Shown: one piece after another, positions 44,144-53,422 of the stretch
Position numbering within the stretch: position 1 is the stretch's first letter
Layout: the number at the start of each line of letters is the position of its first letter
Origin: Paenibacillus_AA sp045062745
GTDB taxonomy: Bacteria; Bacillota; Bacilli; Paenibacillales; NBRC-103111
DNA length: 64,000 nt
NCBI RefSeq assembly: GCF_045062745.1
Contig: NZ_JBJGED010000019.1
Coordinates: 91,667-155,666, forward strand
Reading direction: 5' to 3'
Program-made: the position numbers and the translations under genes
Notes under the pieces: model-generated
Databases searched by the model: none
The model's input: the letters and a program-made list of their open reading frames with translations, nothing else
Told to the model about the DNA's origin: nothing

Positions 44144-45751
44144 ATGAACAAACGGAACATCTCGCGCGTGCTGCTCGCAAGCGCATTGACAGGCGCGGTG
44201 GCTCTCGCCGGCTGCTCCCAGAGCAGTCCGAGCGAAGCGAAGAAAGAAGCTGGCGATGCGACGCAGCCTAAAAATTTCAACGCGCAAAACTATCCGATCG
44301 TGAACGACAAGATCACGCTGAAAATGATGGGCTCCAAAGCGCCCATTCACGGGCCGTGGAACGAGATGGAGCTGTTCAAGGAAATGGAGGCGATGACGAA
44401 TATCGCCTTCGATTTCAACACGCCGCCCAGCACGAATTATGCCGAAGCGAAAGGGTTGGCATTCGCCAGCCATCAGCTTCCGGACGTCTTCTTCAACGCC
44501 GGCCTGACGCCGGATGACGAGGTGACCTTCGGCCAGCAAGGACAGCTGATTCCCCTGGAAGGTCTGATCGACAAGTACGCGCCGAACTTCAAGAAGCTGC
44601 TCGAAGCCAATCCGAGTATCAAGAAGTCGATCATAACGGTGGACGGTCATATCTATTCACTGCCGCTCGTGATCGACCAGCTCCGTGCCGATGTCACGGG
44701 ACGGATGTGGATCAACGGCGACTGGATGGCGAACCTGGGCATCTCGAAGGTGCCGACCACGACGGACGAGCTGTACGAGCTGCTCAAAAAATTCAAGACG
44801 GGCGACCCGAACAAGAACGGCAAGGAGGATGAAATACCGTTGTCCGGTACCAAGCTGACCGGCCTCGAAAGCCATCTGTTGCCCGCATTCGGCCTGCTCG
44901 GGCGGGAGATCGAGGTTAAGGACGGCAAAGTGCGCTTTAATCCGGTACAGGATCAATACAAAGCTTACCTCGACTATATGCGGAAGCTGTATGCGGAGAA
45001 GCTGTTCGATAACGAGGCGTTCGTGCAGACGAGCCAGCAGATGAACGCCAAGGGCAATCAGGGGCAGATCGGCGTCTTCTTCGCCTCGTCGCCCGACCTG
45101 GTCTTGAAGGTGGCTAAGCCGGAGGACAACGAGAAGCATATGTTGATTGGACCTCTTACGAGTCCAGTCAACAACGAGAAGCTGACGATCAAAAACTCGA
45201 AAATCCGCCGTGGCACGTTCGCCATCACCAATGTGAACAAGTACCCGGAGGCCACCATCCGCTGGGTCGATTATTTCTACTCGTCCGAAGGCAGCAAGCT
45301 CGGCTACCTAGGAAAAAGCTGGAAGTGGCTTGACGACAGCAAAACGAAATGGACGTTCGAGTCGCCGGCCGGGGTCAACTCGGAGGAATACCGCGGCAAG
45401 CTGACGCCGGATGTAGGCGGTCAAATCCCGCTTATTAAGGAGAAAGACTTCGACAACAAACGGGATAACTTCGTGAACATCTTCCTGAACCGCGTCACGG
45501 AAAAAGAGCTCCTGCCTTATGCCAAATCGGCCTTCCCGGACGTATATTTCACGAACGAGGAGCAGAAGCGGCTGAACGTCATCAAGACGGACATCAAAAC
45601 GTACGTGGACCAGATGGAGGCGAAGTTCATCGTCGGTCAGGAATCGCTGGACAAATGGGACAGCTATGTCAGCACGATCAAAAAAATGGGCCTCGACGAA
45701 ATGCTGAAGATCAATCAAGACGCTTACGATCGCTGGAACAAAGCCATGTAA
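44144..45751 (+). CDS. Solute-binding lipoprotein (LplA type)
   Basis: 535 residues. The signal peptide ends in LAGC (lipobox), then a charged linker and a large type 1 solute-binding domain of the LplA group, which serve oligosaccharides released from complex polysaccharides. The neighbouring sulfatases suggest a sulfated oligosaccharide ligand; this is inference. RBS AGGGGGA. Confidence 0.92.
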   Translation: MNKRNISRVLLASALTGAVALAGCSQSSPSEAKKEAGDATQPKNFNAQNYPIVNDKITLKMMGSKAPIHGPWNEMELFKEMEAMTNIAFDFNTPPSTNYAEAKGLAFASHQLPDVFFNAGLTPDDEVTFGQQGQLIPLEGLIDKYAPNFKKLLEANPSIKKSIITVDGHIYSLPLVIDQLRADVTGRMWINGDWMANLGISKVPTTTDELYELLKKFKTGDPNKNGKEDEIPLSGTKLTGLESHLLPAFGLLGREIEVKDGKVRFNPVQDQYKAYLDYMRKLYAEKLFDNEAFVQTSQQMNAKGNQGQIGVFFASSPDLVLKVAKPEDNEKHMLIGPLTSPVNNEKLTIKNSKIRRGTFAITNVNKYPEATIRWVDYFYSSEGSKLGYLGKSWKWLDDSKTKWTFESPAGVNSEEYRGKLTPDVGGQIPLIKEKDFDNKRDNFVNIFLNRVTEKELLPYAKSAFPDVYFTNEEQKRLNVIKTDIKTYVDQMEAKFIVGQESLDKWDSYVSTIKKMGLDEMLKINQDAYDRWNKAM

Positions 45752-45779
45752 ATATTTGCTCGACGGGTGGTATGCGACA

Positions 45780-47072
45780 ATGAGAAAACCGAACTGTATC
45801 GTCATTTACTGCGATGATCTGGGCTACGGGGATCTGGGGTGCTTCGGCTCCGACGCCATTCGGACGCCGCACCTCGATGCGTTGGCTGCGGATGGGGCTC
45901 AATTGACGAGCTGGTACTCCAACTCGCCTGTCTGCTCGCCTTCACGTGCTTCGCTGCTCACCGGCCAATATCCGATGAGGACTGGGGTCAACCATATTCT
46001 GGGCGGGCGGCGAGGAACGAACGGGCTCAGCCCGGCCTCCAAAACACTCGCGCAGCGCTTCAAAGACCACGGGTACCGGACGGCCGGCTTTGGCAAATGG
46101 CATCTGGGTTCATCGCCCGAAACGAAACCGAACCAACGTGGGTTCGACGAGTTTTTCGGGTTCATGGCCGGCTGTATCGACTATTACTCCCATATCTTTT
46201 ATTGGGGATTGCCGAATGTGAACCCGGTCCACGATTTGTGGCACAATGGCAAGGAAGTCTGGAGCAACGGCCGTTATATGACCGAACTGATCACCGAGAA
46301 GACCGTCGATTATATCCAGACGCACAAGGAAGAGCCGTTCTTCCTGTATGTCGCTTATAACGCGCCGCATTATCCGATGCATGCGCCGGAGAAATACATG
46401 GAGCGGTACAAACATTTGCCTTGGGACCGTCAAGTGATGGCGGCGATGATTTCGGCCGTCGATGACGGCGTAGGTGAAATTGCCGCTGCGCTTAAGCGCG
46501 CGGATCTGTATGAGGACACGGTCATTTTCTTCTCGAGCGACAACGGCCCGTCCTCCGAATCCCGGAATTTCCTGGACGGCACTGAGGATGTCTATTACGG
46601 CGGCAGTGCCGGCATCTTCCGCGGTCACAAGGCCAGCCTCTTCGACGGCGGCATTCGCGAGCCGGCCATTCTCAGCTACCCGCGCCGTATCCCGAAAGGG
46701 CAGGTGTGCGATGAAGTCGGCATCATGGCCGACATTACGCCGACGATTCTCGACTTGGCCGGTTTTCCGGTTCCTTCGGCCGGTGAAATCGACGGCCTGA
46801 GCGTCGTGCCGATGGTCACGGCAGGCGCTCCGACGCCGCACAGCCGCCTATTCTGGGAATACGGCGATCAACTGGCCGTCCGCGAAGGGAAATGGAAGCT
46901 TGTGTTGAACGGCAAGCTCGACTTTTCCCGCAGTCAGCCGGATGCCGTGCATCTCTCCGATCTGGAAGCCGATCCCGGCGAACGGATCAATCTGAAAGAC
47001 ATTCATCCGGAGCTTGCTAACCGGTTGGAGCTGGAGTTGCGAAGCTGGTACGAAGAGCTTACGCACCGGTGA
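45780..47072 (+). CDS. Second type I sulfatase
   Basis: 430 residues. Metal-binding CDDLGYGDLGCFGS is at 11-24, the formylglycine site is C52-SPSR in SPVCSPSRASLLTGQ, FGKWHLG is the second signature, and SSDNGPS provides further ligands. It is closer to arylsulfatase A/GALNS types than the first sulfatase. No signal peptide is seen, so cytoplasmic. ATG 45780 is preferred; TTG 45756 is an alternative. It follows the binding-protein gene by 28 bp and so belongs to the importer operon. Confidence 0.92.
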   Translation: MRKPNCIVIYCDDLGYGDLGCFGSDAIRTPHLDALAADGAQLTSWYSNSPVCSPSRASLLTGQYPMRTGVNHILGGRRGTNGLSPASKTLAQRFKDHGYRTAGFGKWHLGSSPETKPNQRGFDEFFGFMAGCIDYYSHIFYWGLPNVNPVHDLWHNGKEVWSNGRYMTELITEKTVDYIQTHKEEPFFLYVAYNAPHYPMHAPEKYMERYKHLPWDRQVMAAMISAVDDGVGEIAAALKRADLYEDTVIFFSSDNGPSSESRNFLDGTEDVYYGGSAGIFRGHKASLFDGGIREPAILSYPRRIPKGQVCDEVGIMADITPTILDLAGFPVPSAGEIDGLSVVPMVTAGAPTPHSRLFWEYGDQLAVREGKWKLVLNGKLDFSRSQPDAVHLSDLEADPGERINLKDIHPELANRLELELRSWYEELTHR

Positions 47073-47097
47073 ACCCTGCTTAATGGATGACCCCTTT

Positions 47098-47137
47098 GGA
47101 GACCGGACGAGCGTAAGCCGACACCGTATGGTATAAT
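47098..47137 (+). repeat. Right 40-bp direct repeat (copy of GGCT-like 3' end)
   Basis: 36 of 40 bases equal 37922-37961, in the same frame and with a stop at the same place (GDRTSVSRHRMV, then TAA). It ends in the extended -10 TGGTATAAT that serves the next gene. Confidence 0.85.
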
Positions 47138-47154
47138 CGAGAGAACAAACGTTC
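47132..47154 (+). promoter_or_regulatory. Extended -10 promoter and LexA (SOS) box
   Basis: TATAAT (47132-47137) with upstream TG is followed by GAACAAACGTTC (47143-47154), a perfect GAAC-N4-GTTC core of the Gram-positive LexA box. It covers the expected +1 of the helicase gene, 18 bp before its start. Confidence 0.75.
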
Positions 47155-47172
47155 TGCGATGGGAGATTTCGC

Positions 47173-49479
47173 GTGATGCACGTCGTTCAGGTCCAGGCTG
47201 CCGTCCGGCATTTAGTAGAATACGTGTACCGCAGCGGCAGCATCGAATCCGGCTATCGCTCTACTAGCTCGCTGATCGAAGGGACGAAGGCGCATCAGAA
47301 CATCCAGCGGCAGTATGGCGAGGAGGATCGGAAGGAAGTGTACCTCTCCGCGGAGATTCCGCTCGATGAGGGACTCTCGCTCCTCATGGACGGCCGCTGC
47401 GACGGGCTGCTGCGGAGGGACGGCGTGCTCGTCATCGAGGAGATTAAGTCGACGGCCAGGGAGCTGTCGGAGCTGGAGGAGATGTCGTATCCGGTTCACT
47501 GGGCTCAGGCGAAGTGCTATGCTTATATGATCGGGCTGTCGCATCCCTCCGAACGGCTGCAGGTCATGCTAACTTACGTTCACGTGGAGACGGGCGAGCA
47601 GAGGAGGTTCGTCCAAGATACCGAGTTCCGCGATCTGGAGCGGTTCGTGCTGGAGCTGGCGGCACGCTATGCGCCGTACGCCCGGCTGCTCGTCTCGCAC
47701 CAACGGAAGCGGGACGCGAGCATCGCGCAGCTGGAGTTTCCGTTTGAGGGCTACCGGGCCGGACAACGCAAGCTGGCGGGAGCCGTATACCGGACGATCG
47801 AGGAAGGCAAGAAGCTGTTCGCCAAGGCGCCGACCGGCATCGGCAAGACGATCTCGACCACGTTCCCTGCGGTGAAGGCAATAGGGAACGGGCTCCTGCA
47901 GCGCATCTTTTATTTGACGGCGAAAACAATCGCGAGGACGGTCGCAGAGGAAGCTTTCGGGCGGATGATGGCGCGAGGTCTTCATCTGCATACGGTTACG
48001 CTCACGGCTAAGGAAAAAATCTGCTTCCAGGAAACGGTCAGCTGCAACAAGGAGGATTGCCCTTACGCAGACGGCTATTATGATCGAATCAATGAGGCGA
48101 TCCTCGACACCTTGTCGCAGGAAACGCTGCTGACACGGCCTGTGATCGAGCGCTATGCGCGCAAGCATCGGGTGTGCCCGTTCGAGATGTCGCTCGACTT
48201 GGCCTACGCGGCCGATGCCGTCATCTGCGACTACAACTACGTGTTCGACCCCCGCATCTCCCTGAAGCGCCAGTATGGCGAGCAGAAGAAGATGACGGCA
48301 CTCCTGATCGACGAGGCGCACAATCTCGTCGACCGGGGCCGGGAGATGTTTTCCGCCGCGGTGAGGAAGTCGGATTATCTGGCGCTGCAGCGGGCGTACA
48401 AGGCGGCGGATCCCTCGCTGTCTCGGGCGGCAAAGGACGTGAACGACCATCTGTTGGCCGTCCGCAAGCGGTTGGGGGATGAGCCGCAGGTGGATCAGGA
48501 GCTGCCTTCTGAGTTGACCGAGCGGCTGGAAGCGTTCATCGTACAGGCGGAGAAGCATCTCGCGGCTTCCGGTCCGGATGAGGGGACCGCTCAACTGCTG
48601 GACACGTATTATGGTGCACAGGCTTTCCTGCGGGTAGTGAAACTGTATGATGAGCGCTATGTGACCTATACGGAGACGAACCGTAACGACGTAACGGTGA
48701 AGCTGTTCTGCCTAGATCCGTCCTACTTGCTGCAGCAGGCGGGAAAGGGTTACCGGGCGCATATTTATTTCTCCGCTACACTGACTCCCGGCGGCTATTA
48801 CCGGGACATGCTGGGGGCCGAGGCGGAGGACTATACCCTCTCGCTGCCGACTCCGTTCGCCAAAGAGCAGCTGACAGTGCGGATGGAGCCGCTGTCGACC
48901 CGCTATCAGGACCGGGAGCGGACCCGGGAGCCGCTCGCCCGGCTGCTGCTGAGCCTTGTCCAGGAACGGCCCGGCAATTATTTGTTCTTCTTCCCGTCTT
49001 ACGCTTATATGAACGATGTTTATGCGGTGTTCGAAGCGGCGAAGGAGGAAGCGGACCTTCAGCGTGAGGTGACTTCTCTACTACAGACGAACGAGATGTC
49101 GGAAGCGGAGCGGGAGCAGTTCCTCTCGGCGTTCGACGCGGAGAATGAGACGACGCTGGCCGCCTTTGCCGTGATGGGCGGGATTTTCTCCGAAGGCATC
49201 GATCTGGTCGGGGATCGGCTGACGGGCGTTGTGGTCGTCGGGGTCGGCCTGCCTCAGCTGGGGCTCGAGCGGAACGTCATCCGGGACTATTTCAGCGCGA
49301 TCGGGAAGAACGGCTATGACTATGCCTATGTCTATCCGGGCATGAACAAGGTGCTGCAGGCCGGAGGACGGCTGATCCGATCCGAGAGCGACCGCGGCAT
49401 CCTGGTGCTCGTGGACGACCGGTATTTTCAGCCGAAATATCGGCAGCTTTTGCCTGAGGAGTGGCGGGAACGTATCTAA
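47173..49479 (+). CDS. XPD/DinG-like Fe-S helicase with N-terminal PD-(D/E)XK-like domain
   Basis: 768 residues. The N-terminal part (1-150) has a nuclease-like signature: Asp77 in GRCDGLL and Glu90-x-Lys92 in VLVIEEIKS. The helicase has Walker A APTGIGKT (about 218-225), four Cys for a [4Fe-4S] cluster (CFQETVSCNKEDC and a later HRVCPF), the DEAH box near 380 and a helicase_C_2 end (GRLIRSESDRG, motif VI). XPD-type enzymes unwind 5'-3'. The LexA box puts it in the SOS response. Starts GTG 47173 or ATG 47176, after GGGAGA. Confidence 0.9.
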   Translation: MMHVVQVQAAVRHLVEYVYRSGSIESGYRSTSSLIEGTKAHQNIQRQYGEEDRKEVYLSAEIPLDEGLSLLMDGRCDGLLRRDGVLVIEEIKSTARELSELEEMSYPVHWAQAKCYAYMIGLSHPSERLQVMLTYVHVETGEQRRFVQDTEFRDLERFVLELAARYAPYARLLVSHQRKRDASIAQLEFPFEGYRAGQRKLAGAVYRTIEEGKKLFAKAPTGIGKTISTTFPAVKAIGNGLLQRIFYLTAKTIARTVAEEAFGRMMARGLHLHTVTLTAKEKICFQETVSCNKEDCPYADGYYDRINEAILDTLSQETLLTRPVIERYARKHRVCPFEMSLDLAYAADAVICDYNYVFDPRISLKRQYGEQKKMTALLIDEAHNLVDRGREMFSAAVRKSDYLALQRAYKAADPSLSRAAKDVNDHLLAVRKRLGDEPQVDQELPSELTERLEAFIVQAEKHLAASGPDEGTAQLLDTYYGAQAFLRVVKLYDERYVTYTETNRNDVTVKLFCLDPSYLLQQAGKGYRAHIYFSATLTPGGYYRDMLGAEAEDYTLSLPTPFAKEQLTVRMEPLSTRYQDRERTREPLARLLLSLVQERPGNYLFFFPSYAYMNDVYAVFEAAKEEADLQREVTSLLQTNEMSEAEREQFLSAFDAENETTLAAFAVMGGIFSEGIDLVGDRLTGVVVVGVGLPQLGLERNVIRDYFSAIGKNGYDYAYVYPGMNKVLQAGGRLIRSESDRGILVLVDDRYFQPKYRQLLPEEWRERI

Positions 49480-49495
49480 AAGCGTGCAGGCTGCA

Positions 49496-50161
49496 TCATT
49501 TTGAGGCTGAAGTAAGTTCATCGACCATCTTTTCGGCGTCTGCAAGTCCCGGCGACCCCGGAGCCGCTTTTTGCACGTATTGCTGTAGGTTGGCCAACGC
49601 TTCTTCCCTCCGGTTCAGCTTGAGCTGTGCTATCCCGACAAACCGGTACGCCTCGACAAACTCCGGATCGTTAAGAAGCGGCTCCAGCAAAGTGATCGCT
49701 TGCGGGTACTCCTGCTTAATAAAGTGGATTTGCCCTTTTTTGAATTTCAAATCTTTATATTCGGGCATATGCTTAAGTCCTTCGTCAATGGCGTTCTTCG
49801 CTTCGTCTATTTTGTTTTCGAGCATGTGGATCGCCGCGATATTGTTATATGCCTCCGCCAGCTGCGGCGATTTGCGGACCGCTTCTTCATAATGGGATAA
49901 CGCCTGTCCCATCTGATTTTGCTTGCGGGCGATATTCCCGAGCTGAAAGTCGAACTTCCCGTCCTCCGGGTAGTCCGTTTTGCACCGCTCCAGCTCTTGT
50001 TTGGCCTTTGCCGTATCGTTTTGTTCCATCCATCTGAGCGACTTGGCGTAACAGGAGCCCGCATCCTCCGGCAGCTCGGGCACCCTGATGGCGTAATAGC
50101 TCCATATGCCGGCGGCCAGCAAAACCGGAATAAGCAGCAGCGCCAATTTGTTCTCTTTCAT
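49496..50161 (-). CDS. Membrane-anchored TPR protein
   Basis: 221 residues. One N-terminal helix (about 5-24) anchors the protein, followed by four or five TPR units (GNIARKQNQMGQALSHYEEAVRKSP, NNIAAIHMLENKIDEAKNAI, ...). TPRs mediate protein contacts; partner unknown. ATG 50161 has GGAGGT upstream. Convergent with the helicase gene, 16 bp apart. Confidence 0.85.
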   Translation of the reverse strand: MKENKLALLLIPVLLAAGIWSYYAIRVPELPEDAGSCYAKSLRWMEQNDTAKAKQELERCKTDYPEDGKFDFQLGNIARKQNQMGQALSHYEEAVRKSPQLAEAYNNIAAIHMLENKIDEAKNAIDEGLKHMPEYKDLKFKKGQIHFIKQEYPQAITLLEPLLNDPEFVEAYRFVGIAQLKLNRREEALANLQQYVQKAAPGSPGLADAEKMVDELTSASK

Positions 50162-50207
50162 CGGCAGCACCTCCACGACATCATACTACTAAATTTTCGA
50201 CAAAGAC

Positions 50208-50245
50208 AGAAAAGGAGTCAAACCCCGATGAAGGGATTTGACTCG
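50208..50245 (-). terminator. Terminator after SLH protein gene
   Basis: On the minus strand GAGTCAAATCCC pairs with GGGGTTTGACTC, followed by CTTTTCT. Confidence 0.85.
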
Positions 50246-50256
50246 AAAATGAAAAC

Positions 50257-52827
50257 TTATGGTTTCTTGTATACGTCGAACGTGACCGTGTCCACCGAGT
50301 ACGTCACACCGCTTACCGTTTTTCTTAAACCGGTGATGCTGATTGGGTAACTGGTTCCGTTCGTCAGAGTATCGTGACCGATCACCAAGTAGACTTGTTC
50401 ATGCACGGATAACCATCTGTTTCCGCTGCGCGGAATACCGCTTACGGTTACACCTGACAAGTCGGATACGATGTTATCGCTGAACTTGACGACCAGATAA
50501 GCGTTGGAATCGTCATTCTCGATTTCAATTCTGTTGTTGCCGCTATCCCAATTCAATCCATACACATTCAGGGTAACGCTGTTATTAGGCGATGACAGTG
50601 CCGCTATCACGGACAAACTGCCGGACGGTAATACAACGCTAACGTTATATGCCGCAGTGAAACCTCCGTAAGTCGCCGTTACAACTGTACTGCCTGTTTG
50701 GAGAGGCGTCAGCAAACCAGTGGAAGATACGGTTGCAATGCTTGTGTTCGAGCTGCTCCAACCAGTTGCAAATGCAGTTACATCAACCGTTGTCATATCG
50801 ATGAGCGTTGCAGACAGCGACAGCTGATACGTCGCTCCTGTTACCGAAACACTCGAGCTATACACCAGCCCGGTTACCGTTGGAGACGAAGATCCTCCGG
50901 ATACAATTACTCCGAATGTCACATCGACACTTCCACCTTTACCGTCGTACACGATCGCCGTAACAGTCGCATTGCCTACAGCCACCGGATACAAGTACAG
51001 TACTCCGGACAATACGCTTGGGCTAACAACAACACCAGTCGGAGATGCGGTTGCGCTATTTACGACCAGCGAGTCTCCATCAGCATCTGCGGCTAATTGG
51101 GAACCTGTCAAAGCAACAGGCATACCGCCGACTGTCAAGGATTGAGTAGTTACAGTCAACGCGACCGGCGCATTATTCCCGGCAGAAGCCGAAATTGTGA
51201 ACGTACCCGTTTCCGTCTTATTCTTATAAGTTACGCTGTACTTCACGACTTGCTCGACCGCAGTCTGATTGATCGCCGGAACAGTCAGCGTCACTTTACG
51301 ATTCGCACGATCCTCAGTTAGAGCCGTCGGCGTTACCGATGCAGCCGCACCGTCGTTGATTTGCTTCGTAACGGTGAAATTGCCGATCGAAATACCCACC
51401 GGAGGAACCGCCGTCATTTCTACAACAATGGAGCCGTTTGTTGCGGTAATGCCTTTAATGCTCGCCACCGGCGGATCGTCGTTCGAAGAAGTTCCGCCGC
51501 CGCCAGTCGTTGTCCCATCGCTATTAACCGTCGAATCAGGCTGCTTTTCAAACTTAGTACCTTCCGCACCTTTGTTGATCGTAGCCTTTTCGATTTTGCC
51601 TTCGCCGGTAACCTTCAGCACGGACTTCAAGATAAGGTCGGTAATCTTCGCGTCTTTGCCGAGGTTCAGCTGTGTGTCGCCGGCTTTGTCGGTTGTCGAC
51701 AACTTCTTGATCGAACCGTTCGGAACATCGATAGAGACCCCTTTCGCGTTGACATCGACGTTATCGAAGTTACCGAGCATGGATACCTTCGAGCCAGACG
51801 GAAGCTTATCCGTCAGACTAACGTTGTTGAAACCGCCATTAGTCGCGTTCGAGTTGTCGATCTTCGCGTTGGACTGCACGTCGACCTGCTTGACAGTCGT
51901 TTTGCCTTCTGCCACGATACGCACTTCGCCAGTTTTCTTGTCGACGACGATCTTAAATAAAACGGAGTCATTGAAGTGAATCGAGTTCGCGCCGCCGCCG
52001 TTTACGAACGTTTCGCCTTTGACCACGCTGTTGATCAGGTTTACATCGCCTTCGCCAACGCCTTCGCCGATCGTCAGGTTACCGGTCACCGTCACGTTCT
52101 GCAGCGTAATGCCGCCTGCGTTGACGAGCACGTTGCCTTCGAGCGTCTGGTTGCCGGTAGCCGGTCCGTATGTACCCGCTTTGTCGTATGTAGCCGCATA
52201 GCCGCCGCCCATTGCGCGATCCAGCGTCACAATCGCTTCGGCACGGGTGATGTTTTTCTCGTAACCGAGCGTTCCGTCCTCGTAGCCGTCGAAAATGCCT
52301 TTGCCCACAACGGCTCCTACCGCGTTTTTGCTCCATTCCGGAAGCTTCGACGCGTCCTTGAACTTGCTCAAATCACCCGCTTTGCCCGTATCGAGCTTCA
52401 GCAGGCTGGCCAGCATGACCGCTATCTCTTGACGCGTTACGTTGTCCCCCGGCTTCATCGAGCCATCCTCGTAACCGCTGATGTAGCCCGCCTTCAGGGC
52501 GATCGCCACTTGCTCGTAGTCCCAGTTTTTCGGGTCAACGTCTATCGCTTTCACTTCCGCTTTATCCTTAAAGCCGAAAGAGCGATTGACGATCGTCATG
52601 AACTCCGCGCGTGTGATCGAATTGTCCGGTTTAACCGTACCGTCCGCGTAGCCCTGGATGTACCCTTTGTCAATCCAGGCTTTGAGCTGCTTTTCCGCCC
52701 AATGCCCGTTGACGTCGTTCAGTTCGTCCGCCGCGAATGCAACGCCGAATGAAGATAGGATCAGGCATAAGGCTAAGGTGATAGCCAATGCTTTTCTCGC
52801 TGCGGCAAACTTTCCGTAACGGTTCAT
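50257..52827 (-). CDS. SLH-domain cell-surface protein with Ig-like domains
   Basis: 856 residues. A signal peptide (cleavage near FGVAFA-AD) is followed by three SLH domains (about 30-205; each with ITRAEF/VTRQEI-type motifs) that bind pyruvylated secondary wall polymer. A repetitive segment of short beta strands follows (LEGNVLVNAGGITLQNVTV ..., about 235-425). A Gly/Thr linker leads to Ig-like/cadherin-like modules, including a Big_2 domain (ATGWSSSNTSIATVSSTGLL). ATG 52827 is preferred because AAGGAGGAG precedes it. Surface adhesion or S-layer associated role is inferred. Confidence 0.92.
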   Translation of the reverse strand: MNRYGKFAAARKALAITLALCLILSSFGVAFAADELNDVNGHWAEKQLKAWIDKGYIQGYADGTVKPDNSITRAEFMTIVNRSFGFKDKAEVKAIDVDPKNWDYEQVAIALKAGYISGYEDGSMKPGDNVTRQEIAVMLASLLKLDTGKAGDLSKFKDASKLPEWSKNAVGAVVGKGIFDGYEDGTLGYEKNITRAEAIVTLDRAMGGGYAATYDKAGTYGPATGNQTLEGNVLVNAGGITLQNVTVTGNLTIGEGVGEGDVNLINSVVKGETFVNGGGANSIHFNDSVLFKIVVDKKTGEVRIVAEGKTTVKQVDVQSNAKIDNSNATNGGFNNVSLTDKLPSGSKVSMLGNFDNVDVNAKGVSIDVPNGSIKKLSTTDKAGDTQLNLGKDAKITDLILKSVLKVTGEGKIEKATINKGAEGTKFEKQPDSTVNSDGTTTGGGGTSSNDDPPVASIKGITATNGSIVVEMTAVPPVGISIGNFTVTKQINDGAAASVTPTALTEDRANRKVTLTVPAINQTAVEQVVKYSVTYKNKTETGTFTISASAGNNAPVALTVTTQSLTVGGMPVALTGSQLAADADGDSLVVNSATASPTGVVVSPSVLSGVLYLYPVAVGNATVTAIVYDGKGGSVDVTFGVIVSGGSSSPTVTGLVYSSSVSVTGATYQLSLSATLIDMTTVDVTAFATGWSSSNTSIATVSSTGLLTPLQTGSTVVTATYGGFTAAYNVSVVLPSGSLSVIAALSSPNNSVTLNVYGLNWDSGNNRIEIENDDSNAYLVVKFSDNIVSDLSGVTVSGIPRSGNRWLSVHEQVYLVIGHDTLTNGTSYPISITGLRKTVSGVTYSVDTVTFDVYKKP

Positions 52828-53160
52828 GTTTCTCCTCCTTAAGTAATGTGTAGCAGGAAGCTTCATTACTAAATGGAGCCAACAGCGATTCAAGACATTG
52901 CCTATCATCCGGTATGAAGTTTTCGGAATAAATTTGCAAATCTCCTCCCATTGATCCAATTTAAGAAATGACGTTTTCCTACCAATAGCCTATTTTTCGA
53001 CATATAACTTCAAAGTCCTGCATAATATACGGTACTTTTTTCGCGTTTTGCCTTGTTTATCTGATATTCAGCAAAATAGTTGAGACTTATGGCTTCCCGT
53101 ACTTTTTTCATGGTTTCTTTGGCGATTTCACGGGCACACTGTGTTAGGGGAATTATTTGG
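52828..53160. other. AT-rich intergenic region, promoter of SLH gene expected
   Basis: Nothing beyond AT-rich promoter-like sequence was recognised here; no RNA or repeat was seen. Confidence 0.4.
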
Positions 53161-53169
53161 TTTTGCGGA

Positions 53170-53330
53170 AAAATAAGATCGGCACACGAATTTCAGAGGA
53201 TGCAATAAAAAAGCTAGAGAAGCTTTCGCCCGTGGAGACGTCGTAAAACTTGAGGACGTGATTGATGACTTACTCAATTGAGTTCGATAAAGATGCCTAT
53301 AAATATCTTCAAAGCGCGCTTTTTTGTTAA
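53170..53330 (+). pseudogene. Broken toxin-antitoxin remnant
   Basis: An antitoxin-like C-terminus, AREAFARGDVVKLEDVIDDLLN then TGA (53279-53281), follows an upstream piece RISEDAIKK in a frame shifted at an A-run. It overlaps an ATG (53265) that opens a RelE-like N-terminus MTYSIEFDKDAYKYLQSAL, which stops after 21 codons. The overlapping arrangement is typical of RelBE-type operons. Both genes are truncated or frameshifted, so this is a relic. The family assignment is from pattern only. Confidence 0.5.
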
Positions 53331-53338
53331 TTTTTTTG

Positions 53339-53391
53339 TTGACAGGAAACCAAAAGGTTTCCTATAATAAAAGCGAAACCAAAAGGTTTCC
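53339..53391 (+). promoter_or_regulatory. Consensus promoter with twin palindromic operators
   Basis: TTGACA (53339-53344), 18-bp spacer and TATAAT (53363-53368). The spacer is itself the palindrome GGAAACCAAAAGGTTTCC; a second copy, GAAACCAAAAGGTTTC, follows at 53375-53390, 29 bp centre to centre. It is the likely binding pair of the ArsR protein encoded downstream (autoregulation). Confidence 0.8.
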
Positions 53392-53422
53392 AATCAAAAA
53401 TTCCGATACTGGAGGCCCGTAA

